DNA of 13,917 bases. It comes from Clostridium sp. (GTDB lineage Bacteria > Bacillota > Clostridia > Clostridiales > Clostridiaceae). Both the position numbers and the translations under genes were made by a program. The notes under the pieces were generated by a model. That model was not told the DNA's origin. It did not search any database and saw nothing but the letters and a program-made list of their open reading frames with translations. The stretch lies in assembly GCA_018372555.1 (NCBI GenBank), contig JAHAIU010000065.1, positions 1-13,917 of the forward strand. The letters are read 5' to 3'. Of the stretch, positions 1 to 5,859 are shown in pieces (position 1 is the first letter of the stretch; each line of letters opens with the position of its first letter).

Positions 1-534
1 TATATAAATAATATAGAATTAAAAGATATGTTGACAGTACATATAGATAAGATGCTATATCGCTTAGAACAAGGACATTTTGAACATAATAGTTCTGTAA
101 AAAATGCAGAATTGTTATATAAGAAAGAAACTAATATGGTAAATATTTTGAATCAATTAATATTAGATAAATATGGATATGAAATTCCTGAAGAAGAAAT
201 AGGATTCATTATATATTATTTAGGAGCTTTTGCTAAGAGAAAGATAAAGGCAGTAATAATTAGTGATGTTGGACAGAGTATTGCTGAAAGTATGGCAAAG
301 CAAATTAATAATTATTGTGGAGATAGAATAGAGATTATAGGAAGTTTTTCTTTAAATTATATTAGACAGTTTGGTATTGATGTAGATGTTATATTTACGC
401 CAATAAGACTATTTAATATTTATATTCCTAATAAAACTAAAACTGTTTATATTAATTATGTGTTGCAAGAAGATGATATTAAAAGGATACAAGAATTTTT
501 GATTAACTATGATGGAGGAATAGATGAAAATTAA
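1..534 (+). CDS. PRD / PTS EIIB-like sugar-operon regulator, 3' part only
   Basis: The reading frame is open from base 1, so the gene enters from the left edge; the visible 177 residues are its C-terminus. The first part resembles a PTS regulation domain (PRD): HIDKMLYRLEQG near residues 15-26, then PEEEIGFIIYYLGAF around 60-75. The following ~85 residues (from KAVIISDVG) have the fold order of the EIIB-like domain that ends BglG/MtlR/LicR-type activators and antiterminators. Such proteins sense phosphotransferase sugar flux by histidine/cysteine phosphorylation. Here the second PRD histidine (usually in EIGFIALH-like motifs) reads Tyr, and the P-loop cysteine position (VCGSGIGTS in active domains) reads ISDVGQS, so these two phosphorylation sites look lost. 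The first PRD His (VHID) is kept. The gene overlaps the next one by 11 bp, implying one operon. Whether it binds DNA or RNA cannot be seen. Confidence 0.7.
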   Translation, partial: YINNIELKDMLTVHIDKMLYRLEQGHFEHNSSVKNAELLYKKETNMVNILNQLILDKYGYEIPEEEIGFIIYYLGAFAKRKIKAVIISDVGQSIAESMAKQINNYCGDRIEIIGSFSLNYIRQFGIDVDVIFTPIRLFNIYIPNKTKTVYINYVLQEDDIKRIQEFLINYDGGIDEN

Positions 535-1399
535 ATTAATAGCATTAGACTTAGATGGGACACTATTAGATAGTAATGGGATAATAAGTAATAAAACTTG
601 TGATGCAATTAAAGAAGCTATTAAGAAAGGCATAGAGATTGTTCCTGCTACTGGAAGAAATATAGGATTAATTTGTGAAGAAATAAAAGTTATAGATGGA
701 ATTAGATATGCAATTACATCAAATGGTGCAGCAGTAATTGATTTAAGAGAAGAGAGGGTAATTTTTTCAAATTTTATAAATTCAGATATTTTGAAAAGAA
801 TAATAGATTTAATTAAGAATTATCCGATTGTTATAGAACTTTATGCTGATGGACATGCTTATGTAGATAAAGATGTTTTTGATAATCCAGAAAAATATAA
901 CTTAAATGAAAATCAAATACACCTTATGTCATATAATCATATATTGATAGATAATTTTTTCGATTTAATAGATGAAAGTAAGGATATTAACTGGATAAAG
1001 TGTGTTGAAAAAATAAACATACCATTTTTAAATGAAGATATTAAGAAAAAAGTATTAAAGAGTTTATCTAACGAATTTGATGAACTTAAAATAACATCAT
1101 CTGGTAAAGATAATATTGAAATTAATATTAGTAGTGCAAATAAGGGAAATGGTTTGGAGAAGTTAGTAAATATTCTTGGTATAAGACTAGAAGAGGTTGC
1201 AGCTATTGGAGATAATAATAATGATATTGAAATGATTGAAAGATCAGGACTTGGAATTGCTATGGGGAATGCTATTGATGAAATAAAGAATAAAGCTGAT
1301 TATGTTACCGTGGATAATGATAAGAATGGAGCAGCAGAAGCAATTATTAAAATTTTAGATAATGACATCGAATCTATTTCAATTTCTAATATAAACTAA
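524..1399 (+). CDS. Cof-type HAD-superfamily sugar phosphatase
   Basis: This 291-residue cytoplasmic hydrolase has all haloacid dehalogenase motifs: motif I DLDGT with nucleophile Asp9 and acid Asp11, motif II Thr43 in PATGR, motif III Lys207 in NKGNG, and motif IV GDNNND with Asp230/Asp234 for Mg2+. The large central insertion (about residues 85-195) is the C2 cap of the Cof/YidA subfamily, and the C-terminal SGLGIAMGNA and ADYVTVDNDKNGA segments are typical of it. These enzymes dephosphorylate sugar phosphates and related small phosphates; the substrate cannot be read from sequence. The start ATG has GGAGG at 514-518 and overlaps the regulator gene upstream, so the two are probably translated together. 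A hairpin terminator follows 100 bp downstream. The function class is secure, the substrate is not. Confidence 0.9.
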   Translation: MKIKLIALDLDGTLLDSNGIISNKTCDAIKEAIKKGIEIVPATGRNIGLICEEIKVIDGIRYAITSNGAAVIDLREERVIFSNFINSDILKRIIDLIKNYPIVIELYADGHAYVDKDVFDNPEKYNLNENQIHLMSYNHILIDNFFDLIDESKDINWIKCVEKINIPFLNEDIKKKVLKSLSNEFDELKITSSGKDNIEINISSANKGNGLEKLVNILGIRLEEVAAIGDNNNDIEMIERSGLGIAMGNAIDEIKNKADYVTVDNDKNGAAEAIIKILDNDIESISISNIN

Positions 1400-1495
1400 G
1401 AGTAATGATTATTATTTTATATAGTTATGATCATCTGCCAATAAATTCTTTGAATTATATATTAAAGTTACAATTATATAGTGTAAGTTTTATCT

Positions 1496-1538
1496 TTTAA
1501 ATATTACTGAAAATTTTTATTTTTAGTAATATTTTTTT
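1496..1538 (+). terminator. Rho-independent terminator after the HAD gene
   Basis: The arms AAATATTACT and AGTAATATTT (about 1499-1508 and 1525-1534) pair perfectly. The pairing extends inward through AAAA/TTTT with one bulged G, and a T run ends at 1538. It closes the regulator-phosphatase unit and separates it from the fructokinase promoter that begins on its last bases. Confidence 0.7.
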
Positions 1539-1566
1539 GCTAAAAGAATTAGAGAGTAATTATAAA
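1537..1566 (+). promoter_or_regulatory. Candidate sigma-A promoter of the fructokinase gene
   Basis: TTGCTA (1537-1542) and TATAAA (1561-1566) are separated by 18 bp and lie about 97 bp before the fructokinase start, just after the terminator. The hexamers are only partial matches and AT-rich DNA gives many of these, so this is tentative. I saw no clear CcpA cre site. Confidence 0.35.
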
Positions 1567-1662
1567 TTATTATTAGAACTAAGTATTAAAATGAGAATAT
1601 AACTTTTTATAGATAAGTTAGAAGTATAACTAATAAATAATGAATTTATAGGAGGAAGAAGA

Positions 1663-2643
1663 ATGAAGAAGGTAATTTCAATAGGAGAAGCTTTAATTGA
1701 CTTTATTCCACATGAAAAGGGTGTAGAATTAAAAGGTGTAAGTAATTTCTTAAGAGTTGCAGGTGGAGCTCCACTTAATGTCGCTGCTACAGTTGCAAAA
1801 CTAGGTGGTAAATCACAAATGCTTACTAAACTTGGGCTGGATGGATTTGGAGACCATATATTAGAGGAAGTTAAGGTATTAGGAGTAGATACTTCAAAGG
1901 TGTTAAGAACTAAGGAAGCCAATACTGCCTTAGCTTTTGTATCATTGAAGGAAGATGGGGAAAGAGATTTTTCATTTTATAGGAATCCAAGTGCAGATAT
2001 GTTATTAAATTCATCTGAAATAGAAGAGGATGTTTTTAAAGATGGTGGGATATTACATTTCTGCTCTGTAAGCTTAATTGATGCGCCAATTAAAGATGCT
2101 CACAGAAAAGCAATAGAATTTGCTAAAAATAATAATTGCTTAATTAGTTTTGATCCTAATGTTAGATTACCATTATGGGAAAGACCAGAAGCTTGTAGAA
2201 AAGCAATCTTAGAGTTTTTACCATTTTCAAACATAGTTAAAATTAGTGATGAAGAATTAGAATTTATAACAGGAATATCAGACGAAAAAGAAGCTTTAGA
2301 CTTTTTATTTCAAGGAGATGTTGAGATTATAATATATACTAAGGGAACTGATGGTGCAGAATTTATAACTAAGGAAAGAAAAGTGTTTTCGCCATCATTT
2401 AAGGTAGAAGCTCAAGATACAACAGGGGCAGGAGATTCATTTATAGGAGCATTCTTATATAAAGTTGCTGAAGGCGATAATACTGTAGAAAGTTTAGTTA
2501 ATTTGCCAGAAGAAAGAGTAAAGGAAATAATAACTTTTTCTAATGCAACAGCAGCATTAACAGTTTGTAAAAGAGGGGCTATAGGTGCTTTACCAACTAA
2601 AGATGAGGTTTTAATTTTAGTAAAAGGAAAAAAAAAAATATAA
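1663..2643 (+). CDS. scrK: Fructokinase, PfkB (ribokinase) family
   Basis: A 326-residue sugar kinase of normal family length. The N-terminal strand KKVISIGEALIDF, the sugar-binding glycine-rich segment GGAPLNVAATVAKLG (residues 34-48) and the PfkB signature 2 DTTGAGDSFIGAF (252-264, catalytic base Asp258, anion hole GAG) are all intact. NPSADMLL and FDPNVRLPLW match the fructokinase branch, which phosphorylates fructose (often released from sucrose) to fructose-6-phosphate with ATP. AGGAGG at 1650-1655, 7 nt before the ATG, supports the start. The nearby PRD-type regulator and HAD phosphatase fit a sugar locus, but no sucrose hydrolase or PTS transporter is in view, so the natural substrate is inferred. 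The gene ends in an 11-A tract (2628-2638) that encodes the last lysines and could permit slippage only at the extreme C-terminus. Confidence 0.85.
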   Translation: MKKVISIGEALIDFIPHEKGVELKGVSNFLRVAGGAPLNVAATVAKLGGKSQMLTKLGLDGFGDHILEEVKVLGVDTSKVLRTKEANTALAFVSLKEDGERDFSFYRNPSADMLLNSSEIEEDVFKDGGILHFCSVSLIDAPIKDAHRKAIEFAKNNNCLISFDPNVRLPLWERPEACRKAILEFLPFSNIVKISDEELEFITGISDEKEALDFLFQGDVEIIIYTKGTDGAEFITKERKVFSPSFKVEAQDTTGAGDSFIGAFLYKVAEGDNTVESLVNLPEERVKEIITFSNATAALTVCKRGAIGALPTKDEVLILVKGKKKI

Positions 2644-2716
2644 GTATATTTTAACTTTACTACTAAAATAAATTTTCTTATATACCCAATTCTTGTTGAA
2701 GACTATAATAAAAAAT

Positions 2717-2750
2717 TAATATAGAATTAGTTGTACAAAATTCTATATTA
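2717..2750 (-). terminator. Inverted repeat / second terminator for the flavodoxin operon
   Basis: A perfect 12-bp inverted repeat (TAATATAGAATT / AATTCTATATTA) with a 10-nt loop. Read on the minus strand it is followed by ATTTTTTATT, a usable U tract, so it probably backs up the hairpin at 2759-2793. It also lies 74 bp past the fructokinase stop and could slow transcription from that side. Confidence 0.5.
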
Positions 2751-2758
2751 TTAGTAAA

Positions 2759-2793
2759 AGCTCAAAGTAATAGATGGGCCATTACTTTGAGCT
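2759..2793 (-). terminator. Terminator between convergent genes (flavodoxin-DUF3793 operon)
   Basis: A perfect 13-bp inverted repeat, AGCTCAAAGTAAT and ATTACTTTGAGCT, with a 9-nt loop. On the minus strand it is followed by TTTTACTAA, giving a rho-independent terminator 40 bp after the DUF3793 stop. The plus-strand side has only a short AATTT tail, so it works mainly for the minus-strand operon. Confidence 0.7.
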
Positions 2794-2832
2794 AATTTAA
2801 GGTTGAAAACACAATGTTAAAAACTATATTTC

Positions 2833-3459
2833 TTATATATTTTCATAAAAGGAATTCTTTATAATTAATGCTAGTCTGTGAGATGTATTACCCTTAAGCA
2901 AAGTATTAATTGTATATTTTTTAATTTCATCATATTTATTGAATATTGCTTGAGCTATATTGCTATCGTTATATACTTTCCAGTATTTACATAACAAACA
3001 CTCTTTAGTAGTATATTCCATAAAATCCTTCACATCATTAAGTGGAATTCCTAGAAATAAGCCAAGTTCGTGTGGACAGTGATATTTTTCATATCTAAGT
3101 TTTAATGTATTTATATGATCAGCAGCAGAAGCATCAGATGAATATCCTAAATTAATAAGAAAATCCATAGAATATTTAGTGCTTAAATGTTTTTCTAATA
3201 TAGATTCATCATAAACCATAATTACAGTAGCATCTGAACAGTCTCTTAATTCAACATAATTTAACTTTATATTTTTTATAAAAGTAGGTCCGTAAGTATT
3301 CCAATTATTATATAGCTTAATGTTAGTCTTCTTAATTGAAAGTGTAGCCGCTGGCTTGGCACCTGCTATTACTAAAGATAAACTATATGCTAAAAAAGTT
3401 TCTATATATTCTTTACCCTCCATTGAGTTTAATTTATTGTAAAAACTTGAATATCCCAT
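2833..3459 (-). CDS. DUF3793 family protein
   Basis: A 208-residue soluble protein without signal peptide or membrane segments. It carries the hallmark block CPHELGLFLGIPL (residues 128-140), followed by CKYWKVY (157-163) and a C-terminal FNKYDEIKKYT segment, the pattern I associate with DUF3793 proteins of clostridia. The N-terminal half has an AKPAATLSI strand and short helices. The conserved cysteines (74, 128, 154, 157) could bind metal or be redox-active, but no biochemical role is established for the family as far as I know. It begins 25 nt after the flavodoxin stop behind a GGCGGTGAT SD, so it is the second gene of the same Fur-controlled operon. This suggests a job in iron limitation or heme/iron handling, which is inference from context. 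Two terminators follow. Confidence 0.75.
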   Translation of the reverse strand: MGYSSFYNKLNSMEGKEYIETFLAYSLSLVIAGAKPAATLSIKKTNIKLYNNWNTYGPTFIKNIKLNYVELRDCSDATVIMVYDESILEKHLSTKYSMDFLINLGYSSDASAADHINTLKLRYEKYHCPHELGLFLGIPLNDVKDFMEYTTKECLLCKYWKVYNDSNIAQAIFNKYDEIKKYTINTLLKGNTSHRLALIIKNSFYENI

Positions 3460-3484
3460 TATATATCACCGCCAATATAATTTA

Positions 3485-3901
3485 TTATGCAGAAGCTATT
3501 TGTTTACCAAAATTAATACATTCATTTTCACTTCCATCAGGAGAGTATTGAATAATCAATGGTTCAGAAATAATAGTACAGCCATAGCTTATCATTCTTT
3601 CTTCAAAATCTCTCATCCATTGTCCATCTCCCCATCCGTAAGAGCCAAAAAGTGCTACCTTTTTACCTGATACTTTAGATGCGATTTCTTCTATAAAAGG
3701 TTCAAATTCAGATTCTTCTAGTACTTCGTCACCCATAGCAGGGCATCCTAATACAAGTATTTCATCTTTTAGTAAGTCATCTACATTTACTTCTGAAACA
3801 AGTGAAGTTTCAACTGTTTGTCCAGAAGATATAATACCTTTTTTAATTAATTCAGCCATTCTTTCTGTATTACCTGATCCAGACCAATATACTATCTTCA
3901 T
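3485..3901 (-). CDS. Short-chain flavodoxin
   Basis: A 138-residue flavodoxin, the usual short-chain length. The FMN-phosphate loop SGSGNTE is at residues 7-13, the loop GCPAMGDE at 52-59, and the flavin-stacking region GSYGWGDGQWM at 86-96. It is a soluble low-potential one-electron carrier that can replace ferredoxin when iron is short. The ATG at 3901 is chosen because AAGGAG (3916-3911) lies 9 nt upstream; the in-frame TTG at 3910 touches the SD and cannot be used. The gene is first in a two-gene operon with the DUF3793 gene, behind a promoter with a Fur box, which matches iron-starvation induction. The protein is complete and looks functional. Confidence 0.92.
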   Translation of the reverse strand: MKIVYWSGSGNTERMAELIKKGIISSGQTVETSLVSEVNVDDLLKDEILVLGCPAMGDEVLEESEFEPFIEEIASKVSGKKVALFGSYGWGDGQWMRDFEERMISYGCTIISEPLIIQYSPDGSENECINFGKQIASA

Positions 3902-3929
3902 AAAAAACAACTCCTTAAATTCAATTAAT

Positions 3930-3948
3930 AATAATGAAAATCATTATC
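3930..3948 (-). promoter_or_regulatory. Fur box upstream of the flavodoxin operon
   Basis: The 19 bases AATAATGAAAATCATTATC match the classical Fur consensus GATAATGATAATCATTATC at 17 of 19 positions. The site covers the predicted transcription start, just downstream of the -10 hexamer, where Fur-Fe2+ would block initiation. It predicts repression of the flavodoxin and DUF3793 genes in iron-replete cells. Confidence 0.8.
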
Positions 3949-3954
3949 AATTAA

Positions 3955-3983
3955 AGTGTATAATATTGATATTTTATTGTCAA
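3955..3983 (-). promoter_or_regulatory. Sigma-A promoter of the flavodoxin operon
   Basis: On the minus strand a perfect -35 TTGACA (3983-3978) and a -10 TACACT (3960-3955) are separated by 17 bp. Transcription would begin near 3948, at the edge of the Fur box, about 47 nt before the flavodoxin start. Confidence 0.75.
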
Positions 3984-4082
3984 GAATTATTTTTCAAAAA
4001 TTTACTATATAATATTTGAACTTTATCTTTCTTGATATAATGATATTAAAAAATAAATAATAATAAATATTAAAATATTTAA

Positions 4083-4106
4083 AACTATTTATATAACTAT
4101 TACGTA
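4083..4106 (+). promoter_or_regulatory. Possible ECF-type (autoregulatory) promoter
   Basis: AAC at 4083-4085 and CGTA at 4103-4106 are separated by 17 bp, the spacing and core of many extracytoplasmic-function sigma promoters (AAC...CGT). It lies 39 bp before the truncated ECF sigma gene, where an autoregulated promoter is expected. Short motifs occur by chance, so this is a moderate call supported mainly by position. Confidence 0.4.
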
Positions 4107-4144
4107 TAAGAGTATGTACCGGTATTAATAGAAAGGGGGCATAA

Positions 4145-4453
4145 ATGGTAGAGAATGAATTAAAACTTATTGATATTATACAGAAAAAAAGAAATAGAGA
4201 AGCGACAAACACTATTATTAAAGGCTATTATAAGGAAATACATATGTATATTTTTAAGCAGCTTTCTGATAAAGAAATATCTTTAGATATAACTCAAGAA
4301 GTATTTATTAATATGATTAAATCAATTGATACTTATGATAAAAAGAAATGCTCCTTTAGAGCTTGGCTTTATAAGATAGCCAGCAATAAAATAATAGATT
4401 ATTATTTTAATAGTAATTTCTATAATATTTTTATTGTCACCAATATTTACTAA
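4145..4453 (+). pseudogene. Truncated ECF sigma-70 factor, region 2 only
   Basis: The 102-residue frame starts behind AAAGGGGG (4132-4139). Residues 20-87 read as sigma region 2: a helix with YYKEIHMYIFKQL, region 2.2 DITQEVFINMIKSIDTYD, and region 2.3/2.4 SFRAWLYKIASNKIIDYY. After IIDYY the similarity stops; region 4, which recognises the -35 element, is absent, and the last ~15 residues (from FNSNF) are simply the out-of-frame reading of a permease membrane helix. Normal ECF factors are about 160-190 residues. The protein is therefore unlikely to direct transcription, although an isolated region 2 could still bind core polymerase. It is the left side of a deletion whose right side is the permease fragment that overlaps it in another frame. 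Confidence 0.75.
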
Positions 4454-4982
4454 AGATAGACATAGAAATTTAGAGCAAATTCAATATACTACGAAAAGAG
4501 GAAGAAAATTATATAAGGATAAAATAATAGCTTCATTAATAGCTTCAGGAACAATAGTGACAGTAGAATTAGGAATATTATTTTTCATATATTTAACAAG
4601 AGAAAATACAGTAGAAGTCTTTTATAATTCAAGTATAAATTCTTGGCTGACCTTTGGCTTTAGGTGGTTTGATTTAACCTTTAAAGAATATATTTTTGTT
4701 GTTATTGCATTAGTTTATATTTTATCTATTAGTGTATCATTATTTATTGCATTTATTTTGAGAAAATGTAATAGATATATAACTTTGACAGGTATTTCTC
4801 TTCTATTAACATTGGTATTTTTTAAGTTAGTTACAGCAGAAACTTTAATTTGGGGTGGAGTATTTAGTATTTATACACCTAAGTTTTTAATTATAGGATT
4901 TTTAGTTACTATGACTATAATAGGTATTATATTAGTACTTATACAAAATAGAAATGAGAAGAAAAGAAGTATTCTAAATTAA
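4398..4982 (+). pseudogene. C-terminal half of an ABC-2-type permease (deletion remnant)
   Basis: From 4398 to the stop at 4982 the frame encodes 194 residues that begin inside a membrane helix (IIILIVISIIFLLSPIF). A cytoplasmic loop TKDRHRNLEQIQYTTKRGRK follows, then about four more hydrophobic helices, ending in a charged tail (NRNEKKRSILN). The loop pattern 'SPIF..(D/E)...G..Q...TS...GR' after a helix is typical of ABC-2-type permeases of clostridial antibiotic/lantibiotic-export systems, which often sit downstream of an ECF sigma factor. The N-terminal part is missing and the fragment has no SD-supported start; a TTG at 4434 has no good SD. It most likely is a non-functional remnant joined to the sigma fragment by an internal deletion. 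The permease identity is from pattern recognition and should be checked. Confidence 0.6.
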
Positions 4983-4992
4983 TAAAATAAGG

Positions 4993-5031
4993 ATAAGGTG
5001 GCTATAGGTTTTTAACTTAAAGTCACCTTAT
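4993..5031 (+). terminator. Hairpin after the permease remnant
   Basis: ATAAGGTGGCT (4993-5003) pairs with AGTCACCTTAT (5021-5031) with one G-U pair and a 17-nt loop; the tail TATTTATAA is a weak U tract. It probably was the terminator of the original sigma/ABC-transporter operon. Confidence 0.5.
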
Positions 5032-5167
5032 TATTTATAAAAGTAGATAAATATTCTTTTCAAAGAATAAATTTATATATTTTATAAATTTTATGGTAAT
5101 ATAGTATATGTTGCTAATGATGGTAATGATTTATATAAGATACAAATGTTAAAAGGAGGACGTAAAT

Positions 5168-5609
5168 ATGTCTGTTGAGTTTAAAGAAATTAATTTTAGC
5201 AAATTAGTAGACAAGTTAGCTCCATGTTGTTTATCAGAAGATGTATGTGGAACATGCGATAGAAATACTTGCTTAGTTGGCTATGGGACTGAGTGTATAA
5301 AGAATTGTATGATTAATAAAGTCACATATGTTATGGATGGAATGAAAAACATTCCAGTTACAGATGTAAAAATATATGATAAGGGTAATATTTTAAATGG
5401 TGTTGCAGATATTCTTAAAATTTGCAAGAGCTGTAAAGAGAATCATTATAATAATTGCATAGTAAATGTTTTAAGAAAGTTGCTATGAGGTTATTTTATT
5501 TGGAGAGGAAAAAGAATATAAGGGAAGTGCTTTGGTTTATCTTAATGGGCTTAGAGAAGATAATCCAGAAATAGCAGATCAATTATTTCAAAAATATATG
5601 GCAAGATAA
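5168..5609 (+). pseudogene. Cysteine-rich small protein, 1-nt frameshift near its 3' end
   Basis: AGGAGGA (5153-5159) precedes the ATG. The first frame gives 106 residues, with nine cysteines between residues 19 and 47 and in the ICKSC segment plus one more near the end. The spacing (CC, CGTC, CIKNC, CKSC) suggests zinc or Fe-S binding. It stops at 5486-5488 right after NVLRKLL. A second frame open from 5475 continues without a break, reading SCYEVILFGEEKEYKGSALV and ending DQLFQKYMAR at 5609. Removing one A in the AGAAAG tract near 5474-5478 would join the frames as NVLRSCYEVILFG and give a protein of about 146 residues. So the gene is either disrupted by a 1-nt insertion, has a sequencing error, or is read by frameshifting. 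The family is not one I recognise. A strong terminator directly follows the second stop, supporting 5609 as the true gene end. Confidence 0.6.
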
Positions 5610-5616
5610 TAATTAA

Positions 5617-5663
5617 AAGGTAATTATTAGTAGGTATTTAACTAAGAATTACCTTCTTTTTTT
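5617..5663 (+). terminator. Strong rho-independent terminator
   Basis: AAGGTAATT (5617-5625) pairs with AATTACCTT (5647-5655). The stem extends inward through TTAGT/ACTAA after a one-base mismatch, and CTTTTTTT follows (5656-5663). It lies 8 bp after the downstream stop of the frameshifted cysteine-rich gene. Confidence 0.85.
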
Positions 5664-5728
5664 ATGAATTATAATAGAAGATATTATTAATTATAGTGTA
5701 GAGAGATGAATAAATTCAGTTATAAAAA

Positions 5729-5744
5729 TAACAATATATTGTAT
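5729..5744 (+). promoter_or_regulatory. NrdR box 1 (distal)
   Basis: TAACAATATATTGTAT contains the perfect palindrome ACAATATATTGT (5731-5742) and matches the NrdR-box pattern ACACWATATATWGTGT at 13 of 16 positions. NrdR is the ATP/dATP-sensing repressor of ribonucleotide reductase genes, and this site stands 116 bp before nrdJ. It is paired with a second box 41 bp downstream. Confidence 0.65.
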
Positions 5745-5769
5745 AAATTTATTTTGTATATAGATTTAA

Positions 5770-5785
5770 ATACAATATGTAGTAT
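5770..5785 (+). promoter_or_regulatory. NrdR box 2 (proximal), overlapping the -10 element
   Basis: ATACAATATGTAGTAT matches the NrdR-box pattern at 13 of 16 positions. Its centre is 41 bp from that of box 1, close to four helical turns; NrdR sites normally come in pairs on the same helix face. It overlaps the TATAAT at 5783-5788, so bound repressor would cover the promoter. Confidence 0.6.
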
Positions 5786-5788
5786 AAT
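5783..5788 (+). promoter_or_regulatory. -10 element of the nrdJ promoter
   Basis: A perfect TATAAT about 70 bp before the nrdJ start, overlapped by the proximal NrdR box. No good -35 lies at 16-18 bp spacing, so the promoter is weak or needs help. The leader of about 65 nt is too short for a cobalamin riboswitch. Confidence 0.45.
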
Positions 5789-5859
5789 TATATTTATGGA
5801 TAGATTGCAATATTTATCTAATATTATTAAAATTAACTATATTCTAGAGGGGTGTTAAT

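Noticed and set aside
1560..1922. Minus-strand open frame over the fructokinase start, and similar antisense frames at 409-633, 3994-4212, 6007-6225, 6243-6431, 8067-8264, 11254-11460 and 12193-12477
   Set aside because: They lie antisense to well-supported genes, have no SD and show no protein-like composition; shadows of real coding regions.
2628..2638. 11-A tract in the fructokinase gene as a programmed slippage site
   Set aside because: It lies at the last four codons, so slippage would change only the tail of the protein; no overlapping frame of interest follows.
5044..5091. AT-only inverted repeats (ATTCTT/AAGAAT, AAATTTATA/TATAAATTT) before the cysteine-rich gene
   Set aside because: Such palindromes are expected by chance in DNA this AT-rich and have no terminator tail or known motif.
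5114..5132. TAATGATGGTAATGAT resembles Fur-box hexamers upstream of the cysteine-rich gene
   Set aside because: It is a direct repeat without the CATTATC half, and the match to the Fur consensus is poor.
5664..5859. Cobalamin riboswitch in front of nrdJ
   Set aside because: Expected for some B12-dependent reductases, but the leader after the TATAAT is only about 65 nt and no B12-box-like sequence is present.
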